In this document: piece by piece, positions 23,978 to 31,030 of the stretch | Position numbering within the stretch: position 1 is the stretch's first letter | Layout of the letters: each line of letters starts with the position of its first letter | Assembly: GCA_963627465.1 (NCBI GenBank) | Contig: CAVGBO010000054.1 | Span: forward strand, 1-31,030 | Length of the DNA: 31,030 nt | Direction: 5' to 3' | DNA from: CAKUFA01 sp963627465 | GTDB taxonomy: Bacteria > Bacillota > Clostridia > Christensenellales > Aristaeellaceae | Translations under genes and position numbers: made by a program | Notes under the pieces: model-generated | Databases searched by the model: none | Told to the model about the DNA's origin: nothing | What the model saw: only the letters and a program-made list of their open reading frames with translations

Positions 23978-24975
23978 TCACTTTCCGCAGCAATGTTTGT
24001 ATTTTTTTCCGCTGCCGCAGGGGCAAGGGTCGTTGCGTCCTACCTTTTTCTGCTCTTCCGGCTGGGGCATAGAAGCCTTGATTTCCGCAAGCTGTCTCAG
24101 AAGATCCATGCGCATGGATTCGCTGGGCATTTCTGTGGTGAGCACCCTCTTGCGGAATTCCTCAAGATCCAATTCACCATTCTGCAGAGATTTGCGGATG
24201 TTGGGTCCGAGAGAAAGGGATTTGAAACGTTCTTCCGGCGGAATGAGCTGTATCAATTCGTCTGGCGTGTGTCCCCGATTGCAGGGCATTCGTGTTGTAT
24301 TGCTGAATTTTCTGTAAAGTTCGAGGAAACGTCTCAACTTCTGCTCAGACCGAAAGTCGATACCTGTCTTCTCGAAGTGAGACAGGACATCTTCCATACC
24401 GCCTGAGATGGAGCGGGCGTTATAGAAAAGAAACATCAGGGCGTTTTCTAACTTTCTGTCTTTCAAACCAAGCTGTTCTTTCAAGAACAGGAGGATCGCA
24501 TCCTTTTCCGGTCTATCCTCGCAAAAACAGGGATCAGCGTAGGCCAACAGATGGCTTTTGTCAGGCACGTAATAGGGCTTGTCCTGTTGGTTTTCCCTTG
24601 TCTGTGCGAAAAGATCAACACCATCGCTTACATCATCTAACAGATCGACGTCAATGATTTCCATGTCAAAGGACTCTGTGGGAGGAACCTTGGCGTAAAG
24701 CTCATCGACACGCATGATGTAGTAGCCCTCGCATTCGTGACGAGCGATTTCCGCAAAGGCAAAAAACTCATCCTCCGTGACCAGCTTCGGGCTGAGGGAA
24801 AAGATGATTTCCTTTGCTTGCGCAGCGGAATGATCCCGTAGAGGTTTGCCATGGCGTTAAAGTACTTGCGCAAAAGCCGTGACGTTGTGTCTTTCAACGG
24901 GATTGCCCGATACTGGGCATTCAACTCCCGGCGCTTGTACACCTCCGGGAAGATGACGTACTTTTCATCGCTCAT
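23978..24975 (-). pseudogene. SEC-C motif protein, disrupted by a frameshift
   Basis: A start at 24975 with AAGGAGGG upstream opens MSDEKYVIFPEVYKRRELNA and continues to about YGIIPLR (near 24827). The reading frame then turns to nonsense. From about 24820 the next frame encodes KEIIFSLSPKLVTEDEFFAF, then ARHECEGYYIMRVDELYAKV, and runs to 23978. One base appears to be missing near 24820-24830. The downstream part ends in VGRNDPCPCGSGKKYKHCCGK, a SEC-C zinc motif with CPCG and HCC, as at the end of SecA. Both parts look like normal coding sequence, so the break is recent or is a sequencing error. No canonical slippery heptamer is present for programmed frameshifting. The first intact start in the second frame, ATG 24715, has no good ribosome binding site. 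The function of such stand-alone SEC-C proteins is unknown. Confidence 0.75.
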
Positions 24976-25105
24976 GGTGCTCCCTCCTTGATGTATTCAT
25001 GGTCAATCAGGTTACGTTGATGGCACCGGCAAAGTGTCATGCCTTCACGGCACGGCCAAGCCGCCGTTTCTCTCGCTTGGGGTAAAAACGGAAGGTTGGG
25101 ATATG

Positions 25106-25143
25106 AAAAGACCCTTGCACCCGTTCGGGTACAAGGGCTTTTT
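25106..25143. terminator. terminator downstream of the tRNA-Ser genes
   Basis: CCCTTGCACCC (25112-25122) pairs with GGGTACAAGGG (25127-25137) around GTTC. On the minus strand the hairpin is followed by TCTTTTC, and on the plus strand by CTTTTT, so it can work in both directions. Most of the remaining 130 bases up to the SEC-C start at 24975 show no clear feature. Confidence 0.85.
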
Positions 25144-25148
25144 CAATG

Positions 25149-25237
25149 CGGAGAAGCCGGGATTTGAACCCGGGCTGCGCTTATCGCACACTACTCCCTT
25201 AGCAGGGGAGCCCCTTCGGCCTCTTGGGTACTTCTCC
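25149..25237 (-). tRNA. tRNA-Ser (anticodon GCT)
   Basis: This is an 89-base class II tRNA read on the minus strand. The acceptor GGAGAAG pairs with CTTCTCC, the anticodon stem is CTCCC/GGGAG with loop CTGCTAA, and there is a long variable arm. The T arm is CCGGG/CCCGG around TTCAAAT. The discriminator is G and CCA is not encoded. Confidence 0.95.
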
Positions 25238-25256
25238 ATGTCAAGCAAGTATGAAA

Positions 25257-25347
<91 letters not shown>

Positions 25348-25366
25348 AAACAGAACCAGCGAACCT

Positions 25367-25395
25367 ACTATAGCACGTTTTCCTTTTCTCGTCAA
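25367..25395 (-). promoter_or_regulatory. promoter of the tRNA-Ser operon
   Basis: On the minus strand, TTGACG (complement of 25390-25395) and TATAGT (complement of 25367-25372) have a 17-base spacer. The first tRNA starts 20 bases downstream. Confidence 0.88.
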
Positions 25396-25459
25396 GGTTT
25401 TTGCGCATTTTGCGCACGCCTGGAGGAAGATATTTCCATGCCAATCTTCCCGCTGGCAG

Positions 25460-25502
25460 ACAAAAACCCGGCTGTCCACGTTTTTTCCACGGACAGCCGG
25501 GT
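25460..25502 (-). terminator. terminator of the mutS2-to-aroK operon
   Basis: A 12-bp perfect stem, ACCCGGCTGTCC (25466-25477) with GGACAGCCGGGT (25491-25502), is followed on the minus strand by TTTTG. It begins five bases after the shikimate kinase stop. Confidence 0.9.
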
Positions 25503-25507
25503 CTACA

Positions 25508-26023
25508 TTACAGCGTGAACTGCCACTTCAGGAACTGCTCCAGGGCGATCATGGCGTTGTGATAGCCGTGATCATTGCGCAGCACCACATCTGCCATGCT
25601 GCGGTAGATACCGATTCGCTCATGGTATAGCCGTTCCACTTCCCCCAGGCCTTTTTCCGCCAGCAGAGGACGGCGATCCAGCTTAATGTCCCCCATAATG
25701 TCCTCCAAGGGGCGGTCAATCAGGAGAATCAGCCCGTTGGCACGCATAATGGCTCGGTTTTCGTCCCGGAGGATCATGCCGCCGCCGGTGGATACAATGG
25801 CAGGGGTTTCCCCGGCCAGCTGAATCAGCACATTGGTTTCCGCATGGCGGAAGGCTTCCTGCCCGTACAGGGCAAAGATGTCCGTCACCGGGCAGCCGGC
25901 GCAGGCGGTAATCCGCCCGTCCGTGTCCACGTAAGGGAGACCCAAATCATTGGCGGCACGCCGACCCAGGCTGCTTTTGCCGCTGCCGGGCATGCCGATG
26001 ATAAACACATGCCGTTCCATCAT
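25508..26023 (-). CDS. aroK: shikimate kinase
   Basis: This 171-residue enzyme phosphorylates shikimate in the pathway to chorismate. Walker A reads GMPGSGKSS (10-18). Asp33 and Asp35 in DTD, Arg59 in EAFRHAE and the GGG at 80-82 form the usual shikimate site. The lid region contains LDRRPLL. The start is ATG 26023 (or the adjacent ATG 26020), with AAGGAGG in the end of the chorismate mutase gene and only five bases between the genes. Length is normal. It is the last gene before the terminator, and its pairing with chorismate mutase is metabolically coherent. Confidence 0.95.
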   Translation of the reverse strand: MMERHVFIIGMPGSGKSSLGRRAANDLGLPYVDTDGRITACAGCPVTDIFALYGQEAFRHAETNVLIQLAGETPAIVSTGGGMILRDENRAIMRANGLILLIDRPLEDIMGDIKLDRRPLLAEKGLGEVERLYHERIGIYRSMADVVLRNDHGYHNAMIALEQFLKWQFTL

Positions 26024-26028
26024 GGCTG

Positions 26029-26304
26029 TCAGTCCTCCTTCAGCAGCTTTTCCTGCACACCCCGGCTAAGCCGCATGATTTCCTGATAGAGGGCTCGAGT
26101 CTCTGCCGTGAGGGAAGCATCTGTCAGATAGCCGCACCGGGAGGCCAGCACCTGCTCTTCCCGGCTTTGATCCAGCACAGGCAGCCCTTGCGCCTTCTTC
26201 GTCTCGGCTACCTTGCGGCTGATGTCCATCCGCTTTTCAAACAGCGCTACCATGTCCCGATCAATGTCATCCAGCTTTGCCCGCAGCTCCTTCAAGTCCT
26301 CCAT
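26029..26304 (-). CDS. chorismate mutase, AroQ type
   Basis: This 91-residue all-helical monofunctional chorismate mutase converts chorismate to prephenate for phenylalanine and tyrosine. ELRAKLDDIDRDMVALFEKRMDISRKVAETK is typical of the AroQ N-terminal helix, with the substrate-contacting Arg in ELR and the Lys/Arg pairs that follow. The start at 26304 is set by AAGGAGG in the last codons of the kinase gene; a longer reading from 26328 overlaps that gene. The intergenic gap to the kinase stop is four bases, so the gene is translationally coupled in the operon. No prephenate dehydratase or dehydrogenase domain is attached. Confidence 0.92.
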   Translation of the reverse strand: MEDLKELRAKLDDIDRDMVALFEKRMDISRKVAETKKAQGLPVLDQSREEQVLASRCGYLTDASLTAETRALYQEIMRLSRGVQEKLLKED

Positions 26305-26308
26305 TGCC

Positions 26309-27757
26309 TTACGCCTCCTTGCTTGCACCCTTCTTCATGGTGAAGGTGAAAGCTGATCCTTCCTTGGTATCCTCCAGATAGATTTGTTCGCCATGCATCT
26401 GCATAATCCTCTGACAAATGCTGAGCCCCAGCCCGGTACCCTTGCCGGAGGTGTGCGCCCGATCCGCTGTGAAGAACCGGTCGAACACCTTGCCCCGGTC
26501 TTCCGGCAGAATGCCCACTCCGTTATCTGCCACGGTGATGCGCTCTTTCCCTTCCCGGTCATGGACGGAGAGGGTAATCTGCCCCCCATCCGGGGTGAAC
26601 TTCAGGGCATTGTCCAGCAGGTTCACCACCACCTGTTCAATGCGGTCGCTGTCCCCATGGACAAACACGTTGTCATTGTCAAAGTCGCACACCACATGCA
26701 GGTGCTTGCTGTCCAGGTCGTTCATTCGGCGGATAATGGCTCGGCGAAGCATTTCGCAGATGTCGAAGTCCGTTTCCGTCAGGGCGGCATCATCCCGTTC
26801 CAGCCGGCTGAGCGCCAGCAGCTGACCGATCAGCTTGCTGAGCCGCTTGGTTTCATCCCCCACAATGGAGAGATAATGGGCGTGTTCCTCCGGGGGGATA
26901 GTGCCGTCCTCCATGCCCTGCACAAAGCCGCTGATGCTGGTAATGGGGCTGCGCAGCTCGTGGCTTACGTTGGCCACAAACTCCCGGCGGCTGCTTTCGG
27001 TTTCGCTGATCTTGTCCGCCATGGTGTTGAAGGAGCGGGAAAGCTCCTCCACCTCCGGGGTGCCCTGGGTCACTTCCACCCGGGCGTTAAAGTCACCGTC
27101 CGCCATTTGCTTGGCGGCAGCCGTCACCTGCTTCAGGGGCTTCAGGATGGAGCGAACATACAGGAAGGCCAGCACCACGGCGCACACCAGCACCGCCAGG
27201 GAAAACAGCACCACCTGAAGCATCAGGGTGTCAATGCCGCTTTCGATGTACTGCACTTCCGTCTGAATCAGCACAGCGCCCAGCACCGTGTCATTCTGCA
27301 CAAAGGGTACGCCAACGGTAAAGGTGGGGGAACCATCTACCATGGTGCGCAGGGAAATCTCCTCGCCTCCCAGCACCTTCACCAAGGCTTCGGACAGCTC
27401 TTTGCCGTTCAGGGAGGAGGCCAGGGCGGAATCCTGGGAGCTGATGGTCTTCATGTTGTCCATCACCTGACCGGAACGGTTAACCACCAGAATGTACGCC
27501 CCGAACTCATCATTGACCTCGGCAGCCTTCCAGTTCAGGTACTTCTGCCAGGACTGGGCGGTGGAAAACAGGTGTCCGCTGATGGATATGGAGGTGGTCT
27601 GCCCTGCCAGGTAGGCAATCTCCCGGGCTTCCTTCTTCAGCTCATCCAGTCGGCTGTTGATCTGCTGATTTCTGATGGTGCTGCAGCAGATGCCGGCCAG
27701 CACCACGGTGATGACCACCACCACCGATACAATCAGGGAAATGATTCGCTTAAACAT
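26309..27757 (-). CDS. membrane sensor histidine kinase
   Basis: The protein has 482 residues. Two membrane helices (about 5-27 and 178-200) flank an extracytoplasmic sensor region of about 150 residues. HAMP (about 201-254) comes next, then a HisKA domain with the phosphorylated His266 in SHELRSPI. The ATPase domain has N-box Asn383 in NLLDNALKF, DNGVGI (411-416) and GTGLGLSI (440-447). It matches the PhoR/WalK-like class but has no cytoplasmic PAS domain, so the signal is probably read outside the membrane. The cognate regulator gene lies 14 bases upstream. The chorismate mutase gene follows four bases after its stop, an unusual coupling of signalling with aromatic amino-acid synthesis. Confidence 0.94.
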   Translation of the reverse strand: MFKRIISLIVSVVVVITVVLAGICCSTIRNQQINSRLDELKKEAREIAYLAGQTTSISISGHLFSTAQSWQKYLNWKAAEVNDEFGAYILVVNRSGQVMDNMKTISSQDSALASSLNGKELSEALVKVLGGEEISLRTMVDGSPTFTVGVPFVQNDTVLGAVLIQTEVQYIESGIDTLMLQVVLFSLAVLVCAVVLAFLYVRSILKPLKQVTAAAKQMADGDFNARVEVTQGTPEVEELSRSFNTMADKISETESSRREFVANVSHELRSPITSISGFVQGMEDGTIPPEEHAHYLSIVGDETKRLSKLIGQLLALSRLERDDAALTETDFDICEMLRRAIIRRMNDLDSKHLHVVCDFDNDNVFVHGDSDRIEQVVVNLLDNALKFTPDGGQITLSVHDREGKERITVADNGVGILPEDRGKVFDRFFTADRAHTSGKGTGLGLSICQRIMQMHGEQIYLEDTKEGSAFTFTMKKGASKEA

Positions 27758-27771
27758 GCTATTCCCTCAGG

Positions 27772-28467
27772 TTACTGAACCTCGAACTTATACCCTACGC
27801 CCCAAATGGTGCGGATCATCCAGCCGTGCTTTTCGCAGTCCGGCATTTTCTCCCGCAGACGCTTGATGTGCACATCCACCGTCCGGGAGGAGTCTCCGGC
27901 AAAGTTGTACCCCCACACCTGCTCCAGCAGCTGATCCCGGGTGAACACCTGGTTGGGATGGCTGGCCAGGAAGTACAGCACTTCCAGCTCCTTGGGGGGC
28001 ATGTCCAGCTTCTGCCCTTCGTAGAACACTTCGTATTGGCTCAGGCTGACGGACAGTCCGGGGAAGGAAAGCGTGTCCGTTTTGTCTTCCTCGGAGGATT
28101 GACTCCGGCGGAGCACTGCCTTGGCACGAGCCACCAGTTCCTTGTTGTCAAAGGGCTTGGTGATGTAATCATCTGCCCCCAGCTCCAGCCCCAGCACCTT
28201 GTCAAAGGTTTCGTCCTTGGCGGTCAGCATGATAATGGGAATGGAGGAGGTCTTGCGGACGCTCTTGAGCACGGACCAGCCGTCCATGCCGGGAAGCATC
28301 ACATCCAGCAGCATCAGATCCGGGGGATCCTTGCGGAAAACCGCCAGCGCATCGTCGCCTCGATCGGCGCAGACCACCCGGAAACCTTCTTTCTCTAAAT
28401 ACAGCTGTACCAGACGGCTGATGTTGGGATCATCGTCTACCAGCAGGATATAAGGCTTGTCTGCCAT
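27772..28467 (-). CDS. OmpR/PhoB family response regulator
   Basis: The protein has 231 residues. The receiver domain (1-120) holds the acidic pocket DDD (11-13), the phosphorylated Asp55 in LLDVMLPG and Lys104 in TKPF. A winged-helix DNA-binding domain (about 132-230) ends with WGYNFAGDSSRTVDVHIKRL and IRTIWGVGYKFE, typical of OmpR/PhoB proteins. It forms a two-component pair with the kinase gene immediately downstream and lies 15 bases after mutS2. The start at 28467 is preceded on the minus strand by GAGGAGGC. Targets are not visible in the window. Confidence 0.95.
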   Translation of the reverse strand: MADKPYILLVDDDPNISRLVQLYLEKEGFRVVCADRGDDALAVFRKDPPDLMLLDVMLPGMDGWSVLKSVRKTSSIPIIMLTAKDETFDKVLGLELGADDYITKPFDNKELVARAKAVLRRSQSSEEDKTDTLSFPGLSVSLSQYEVFYEGQKLDMPPKELEVLYFLASHPNQVFTRDQLLEQVWGYNFAGDSSRTVDVHIKRLREKMPDCEKHGWMIRTIWGVGYKFEVQ

Positions 28468-28482
28468 GGTTCGTGCCTCCTC

Positions 28483-30837
28483 TTACTTTAATGTAACCAC
28501 CGTAACGCCGCTTTCGCCCTCGCCGTACACGCCCAGGCGGAAGCTCTTCACATGGGGATGATGCCGCAGGTGCTGCTGAATCCCGGAGCGGAGCACTCCT
28601 GTGCCCTTGCCGTGAATCACCGACACCTCGTTCAGTGCGGACAGCACCGCCTCATCCAGGAACTGATCCACCACCGGGATGGCCTCGTCCACCGCCATGC
28701 CCCGAATGTCGCATTCCGTGCGGACGGCACGGGTCATGCTGCCGGTCTGGGCATGGACCACTGTCTTTACCTTAGGCTTTTCCTCCTTCACCAGCCGCAG
28801 CTGGGAAAGATGGGCTTTCAGCTTCAGGATGCCTGCCTGCAGCTGCACTTCTCCCTTGGCATCCGGGGGCGCAAGCACCGTACCACGGGTGTTCAGGGTG
28901 AGAATTTCCACCTCATCCCCGATTTTCACCGTCTTGGGGGGCGGGGTGACCGTATCAACTTTCTGCTTCAGCCCCTCGGACAGGCTGTCAATATCCTTCT
29001 CCAGCTTTCGCTTCAGGGCGGCCGCTTCCCGCTCCGGGGCGTCGGCACTCTTCTTCAGCCGCTTCATGTCCGCAAGGATGCTCTCCGACTCACGCCTTGC
29101 CTGCTCCAGAATCCGCCGGGCATCCTCCTTGGTCTTCCGCAGGGTGGTTTCCCGCTTGTCTTCCATTTGCTTGCGCAGCTTCTCCGCCTCGTCCCGCAGA
29201 CGGGTGGTTTCCCGGGCGGCTTCCTCTGCCAGTTGACGTTCCTTTTCCGCCACCTGCCGGTGATACTCCGCGTTGGCAATCACATCCTCAAAGCGGATGG
29301 ATTCGCCGCTGAGCAGCTCCTTGGCGTTTTCAATCAGGGACTCGGAAAGCCCCAGCTTCCGGCTGATTTCGAAGGCGTTGCTCTTGCCCGGCACGCCAAT
29401 GGACAGCCGATAGGTAGGCCGCAGGGTCTCCACGTTAAACTCCACCGAAGCGTTTTCCACCCCCTTGGTGGAAAGGGCGAAGGCTTTCAGTTCGCTGTAG
29501 TGAGTGGTGGCCAGGGTACGGACGTGAATGTCCAGCAGCCTTTGCAGGATGCTTTGCGCCAGGGCGGCACCCTCGGTGGGATCCGTGCCTGCACCCAATT
29601 CGTCAAACAGCACCAGATCCCGGGGGGTGACCTCCCGCATGATCTCCACAATGTTGGTCATGTGGCCGGAGAAGGTGGACAGGCTCTGCTCAATGGACTG
29701 CTCGTCGCCGATGTCCGCAAACACCTGCTCGAACACTGCCAGCTCCGTGCCGAAGTCCGCAGGGATTTGCAGCCCGGCTTGTGCCATCAGGGTGAACAGC
29801 CCTACGGTTTTCAGCGTCACGGTTTTGCCGCCGGTGTTGGGGCCGGTAATCACCAGGGTGGTGAAATCCTTGCCCATCCACAGGTTGGAGGGCACCACCT
29901 TGTCCGGGTCAATGAGGGGATGCCGTCCCCGGAGAATGTTAATGAACCCGTCCTTGTTCAGCTTGGGGGTCACGGCGTGCATTTCCCGTGCCAGCAGTCC
30001 CTTGCAGAAGATGAAGTCCAGCTCGCTGAGCCGCTCCACATCCTCCTTCAGGGTCTGGGCATAGGGAGCAATCTCGGCGGACAGGGCAGCAAGGATTCGC
30101 TCAATTTCCTGCTTCTCCTTGGCTTCCCACTGCTTTAATTCGTTGCCCATTTCCACCGCCGCCAGGGGCTCAATGAACAGGGTGGCGCCGCTGGCAGACT
30201 GGTCGTGCACCAGCCCCGGCACATCCCCACGATGTTCTGCACGCACCGGCAGCACGTACCGGTCGTTTCGCATGGTCACAATGGGATCCTGCAAATACTT
30301 GGCGATGGTGGGGTTGTGGGTCATCTGGTTCAGCTTTTCCTTGATCCGCTCCGTAGCACCCCGCAGGTGACGGCGGATGTTCATCAGCTCGTTGGAGGCA
30401 CGGTCGGCAATCTCATCCTCGGAAAGAATAGCGTCGGTAATATCCTGCTCCACATTCCGCAGGCTGCTCAGCCCCTCCGCACGCTGGCGAAGGTGAGGGG
30501 TGTTGTCCCGGTCAGTGATCAGGGAAGTTCTGGCGGCACGGCAGGCACGGAGCAGCTCTGCAATGCCCAGCAGTGCCTTGGGGCTTAGGGTTGCCCCTTT
30601 ATCGCACAGGGCAAGGAAAGGGCGCACGTCCCCATAGCTAATCAGGGGATGCCCACCGAAGTAGGTCAGCACCACATTGGCTTCCTCGGTTTCCTGCTGC
30701 CAGAGGAGTACCTCGCTCATGTTCTGGGAGGGTACCAGGCTGCGGCACTTTTCTGCCCCCATGGGGGTCAGGGCTTTCTCCGCCAGCCGATCGCGGATTT
30801 TGGTAAACTCCAGCACCCGCAGTGTTCTATCCGTCAT
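28483..30837 (-). CDS. mutS2: endonuclease MutS2
   Basis: This 784-residue MutS2 protein is normal in length. The middle clamp and lever region (about 130-300) is followed by the ABC-type ATPase with Walker A TGPNTGGKT (331-339) and DELGAGTDP. A long charged coiled coil (about 510-640) comes next. The C-terminal Smr nuclease domain (about 705-784) contains DIRGMAVDEA and HGKGTGVLR. MutS2 restrains recombination or rescues collided ribosomes, depending on the species. The start at 30837 has GGGAGGG on the minus strand. The gene heads a five-gene minus-strand operon. No consensus promoter is visible between it and the structured repeat that begins 23 bases upstream. Confidence 0.96.
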   Translation of the reverse strand: MTDRTLRVLEFTKIRDRLAEKALTPMGAEKCRSLVPSQNMSEVLLWQQETEEANVVLTYFGGHPLISYGDVRPFLALCDKGATLSPKALLGIAELLRACRAARTSLITDRDNTPHLRQRAEGLSSLRNVEQDITDAILSEDEIADRASNELMNIRRHLRGATERIKEKLNQMTHNPTIAKYLQDPIVTMRNDRYVLPVRAEHRGDVPGLVHDQSASGATLFIEPLAAVEMGNELKQWEAKEKQEIERILAALSAEIAPYAQTLKEDVERLSELDFIFCKGLLAREMHAVTPKLNKDGFINILRGRHPLIDPDKVVPSNLWMGKDFTTLVITGPNTGGKTVTLKTVGLFTLMAQAGLQIPADFGTELAVFEQVFADIGDEQSIEQSLSTFSGHMTNIVEIMREVTPRDLVLFDELGAGTDPTEGAALAQSILQRLLDIHVRTLATTHYSELKAFALSTKGVENASVEFNVETLRPTYRLSIGVPGKSNAFEISRKLGLSESLIENAKELLSGESIRFEDVIANAEYHRQVAEKERQLAEEAARETTRLRDEAEKLRKQMEDKRETTLRKTKEDARRILEQARRESESILADMKRLKKSADAPEREAAALKRKLEKDIDSLSEGLKQKVDTVTPPPKTVKIGDEVEILTLNTRGTVLAPPDAKGEVQLQAGILKLKAHLSQLRLVKEEKPKVKTVVHAQTGSMTRAVRTECDIRGMAVDEAIPVVDQFLDEAVLSALNEVSVIHGKGTGVLRSGIQQHLRHHPHVKSFRLGVYGEGESGVTVVTLK

Positions 30838-30860
30838 GATATACCCTCCCGGTCATAGTG

Positions 30861-31030
30861 TCGTCAAAGTGGCTTTGCCACTTTGACGAGGATGGCACTC
30901 GCTCATTGGTCGATCGGCTACGCCGCTCTCCCGGCCATTCGCTCGTGTAAGGAAGCGATTTCTTGCGAAATCGCGCGAAAATCGCCGCACATGTCGCCGA
31001 TTTTCGATTAACAGTCGGAGGGCTTGCGAG
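30861..31030 (-). repeat. structured interspersed repeat, copy B (runs off the window)
   Basis: This is an inverted copy of the element at 5341-5545. Hairpins, in plus coordinates:
- a perfect 12-bp stem at 30861-30889
- GATCGGC/GCCGCTC at 30912-30928 with one mismatch
- GCGATTTC/GAAATCGC at 30955-30974
- CGAAAATCG (30976-30984)/CGATTTTCG (30998-31006)
The conserved core at 30927-30955 matches copy A (5451-5479) at nearly every base. It lacks the two GCCCC hairpins found inside the longest stem of copy A. The sequence stops midway through the hairpin matching 5341-5360. It lies in the upstream region of mutS2, possibly within its 5' untranslated mRNA. Confidence 0.8.

Noticed and set aside
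24820..24850. Programmed -1 frameshift in the SEC-C gene
   Set aside because: No XXXYYYZ heptamer is in the correct phase at the junction and no strong downstream pseudoknot is apparent, so mutation or sequencing error is simpler.

Overview
The window looks like a chromosomal segment of an anaerobic, GC-rich member of the Bacillota, class Clostridia. The evidence is RNase Y, MutS2, AGGAGG-type ribosome binding sites, sigma-A promoters with exact 17-base spacers, an EFR1-type flavodoxin/ferredoxin protein, and secreted proteins whose signal peptides end in Ala-Leu-Ala-Glu. The last trait recalls gut Christensenellales-like lineages, but that placement is inference only. There are no phage genes, insertion sequences or CRISPR arrays.

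Layout. (1) 1-2126: a long structured leader and RNase Y (rny). (2) 2139-3359, minus strand: a COG1228-type amidohydrolase with possible dipeptidase activity, divergent from the next operon. (3) 3518-17128: one long plus-strand operon with a peptide ABC transporter (binding protein, two permeases, two ATPases), a PatB/MalY-type PLP lyase or aminotransferase, an ornithine cyclodeaminase-family dehydrogenase, an HExxH metallopeptidase and two tandem S9 serine peptidases. Genes are tightly spaced or overlapping, except for a structured repeat between the binding protein and the first permease. (4) 17131-19161: a secreted phosphodiester glycosidase-like protein and a low-specificity threonine aldolase. 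(5) 19208-19499: a small stable-RNA operon with 5S rRNA and tRNA-Asn. (6) 19551-21057: a divergent TetR/EFR1 pair around an 18-bp palindrome, visibly more AT-rich than its surroundings. (7) 21088-23974: a secreted, probably flavinylated FMN/FAD reductase and a LysR regulator. (8) 23978-24975: a frameshifted SEC-C gene. (9) 25106-25395: two tRNA-Ser genes on the minus strand. (10) 25460-30837, minus strand: mutS2, an OmpR-type response regulator, a sensor kinase, chorismate mutase and shikimate kinase, read as one operon.

How the genes fit together. The large operon imports peptides and probably breaks them down inside the cell, since its three peptidases have no signal peptide. The PLP enzyme and the OCD-family enzyme would act on the released amino acids. 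One specific reading, by inference, is salvage of S-substituted cysteinyl peptides: peptidase, then C-S lyase, then a pyruvate/ammonia or imine-reducing step.

The most unusual non-coding signal is a pair of inverted copies of a roughly 170-200 base repeat, at 5341-5545 and 30861-31030. Their hairpins are kept while the stem sequences differ, so base pairing seems to have been conserved. One copy lies between the peptide-binding protein and permease genes and the other just upstream of mutS2. I do not recognise this element.
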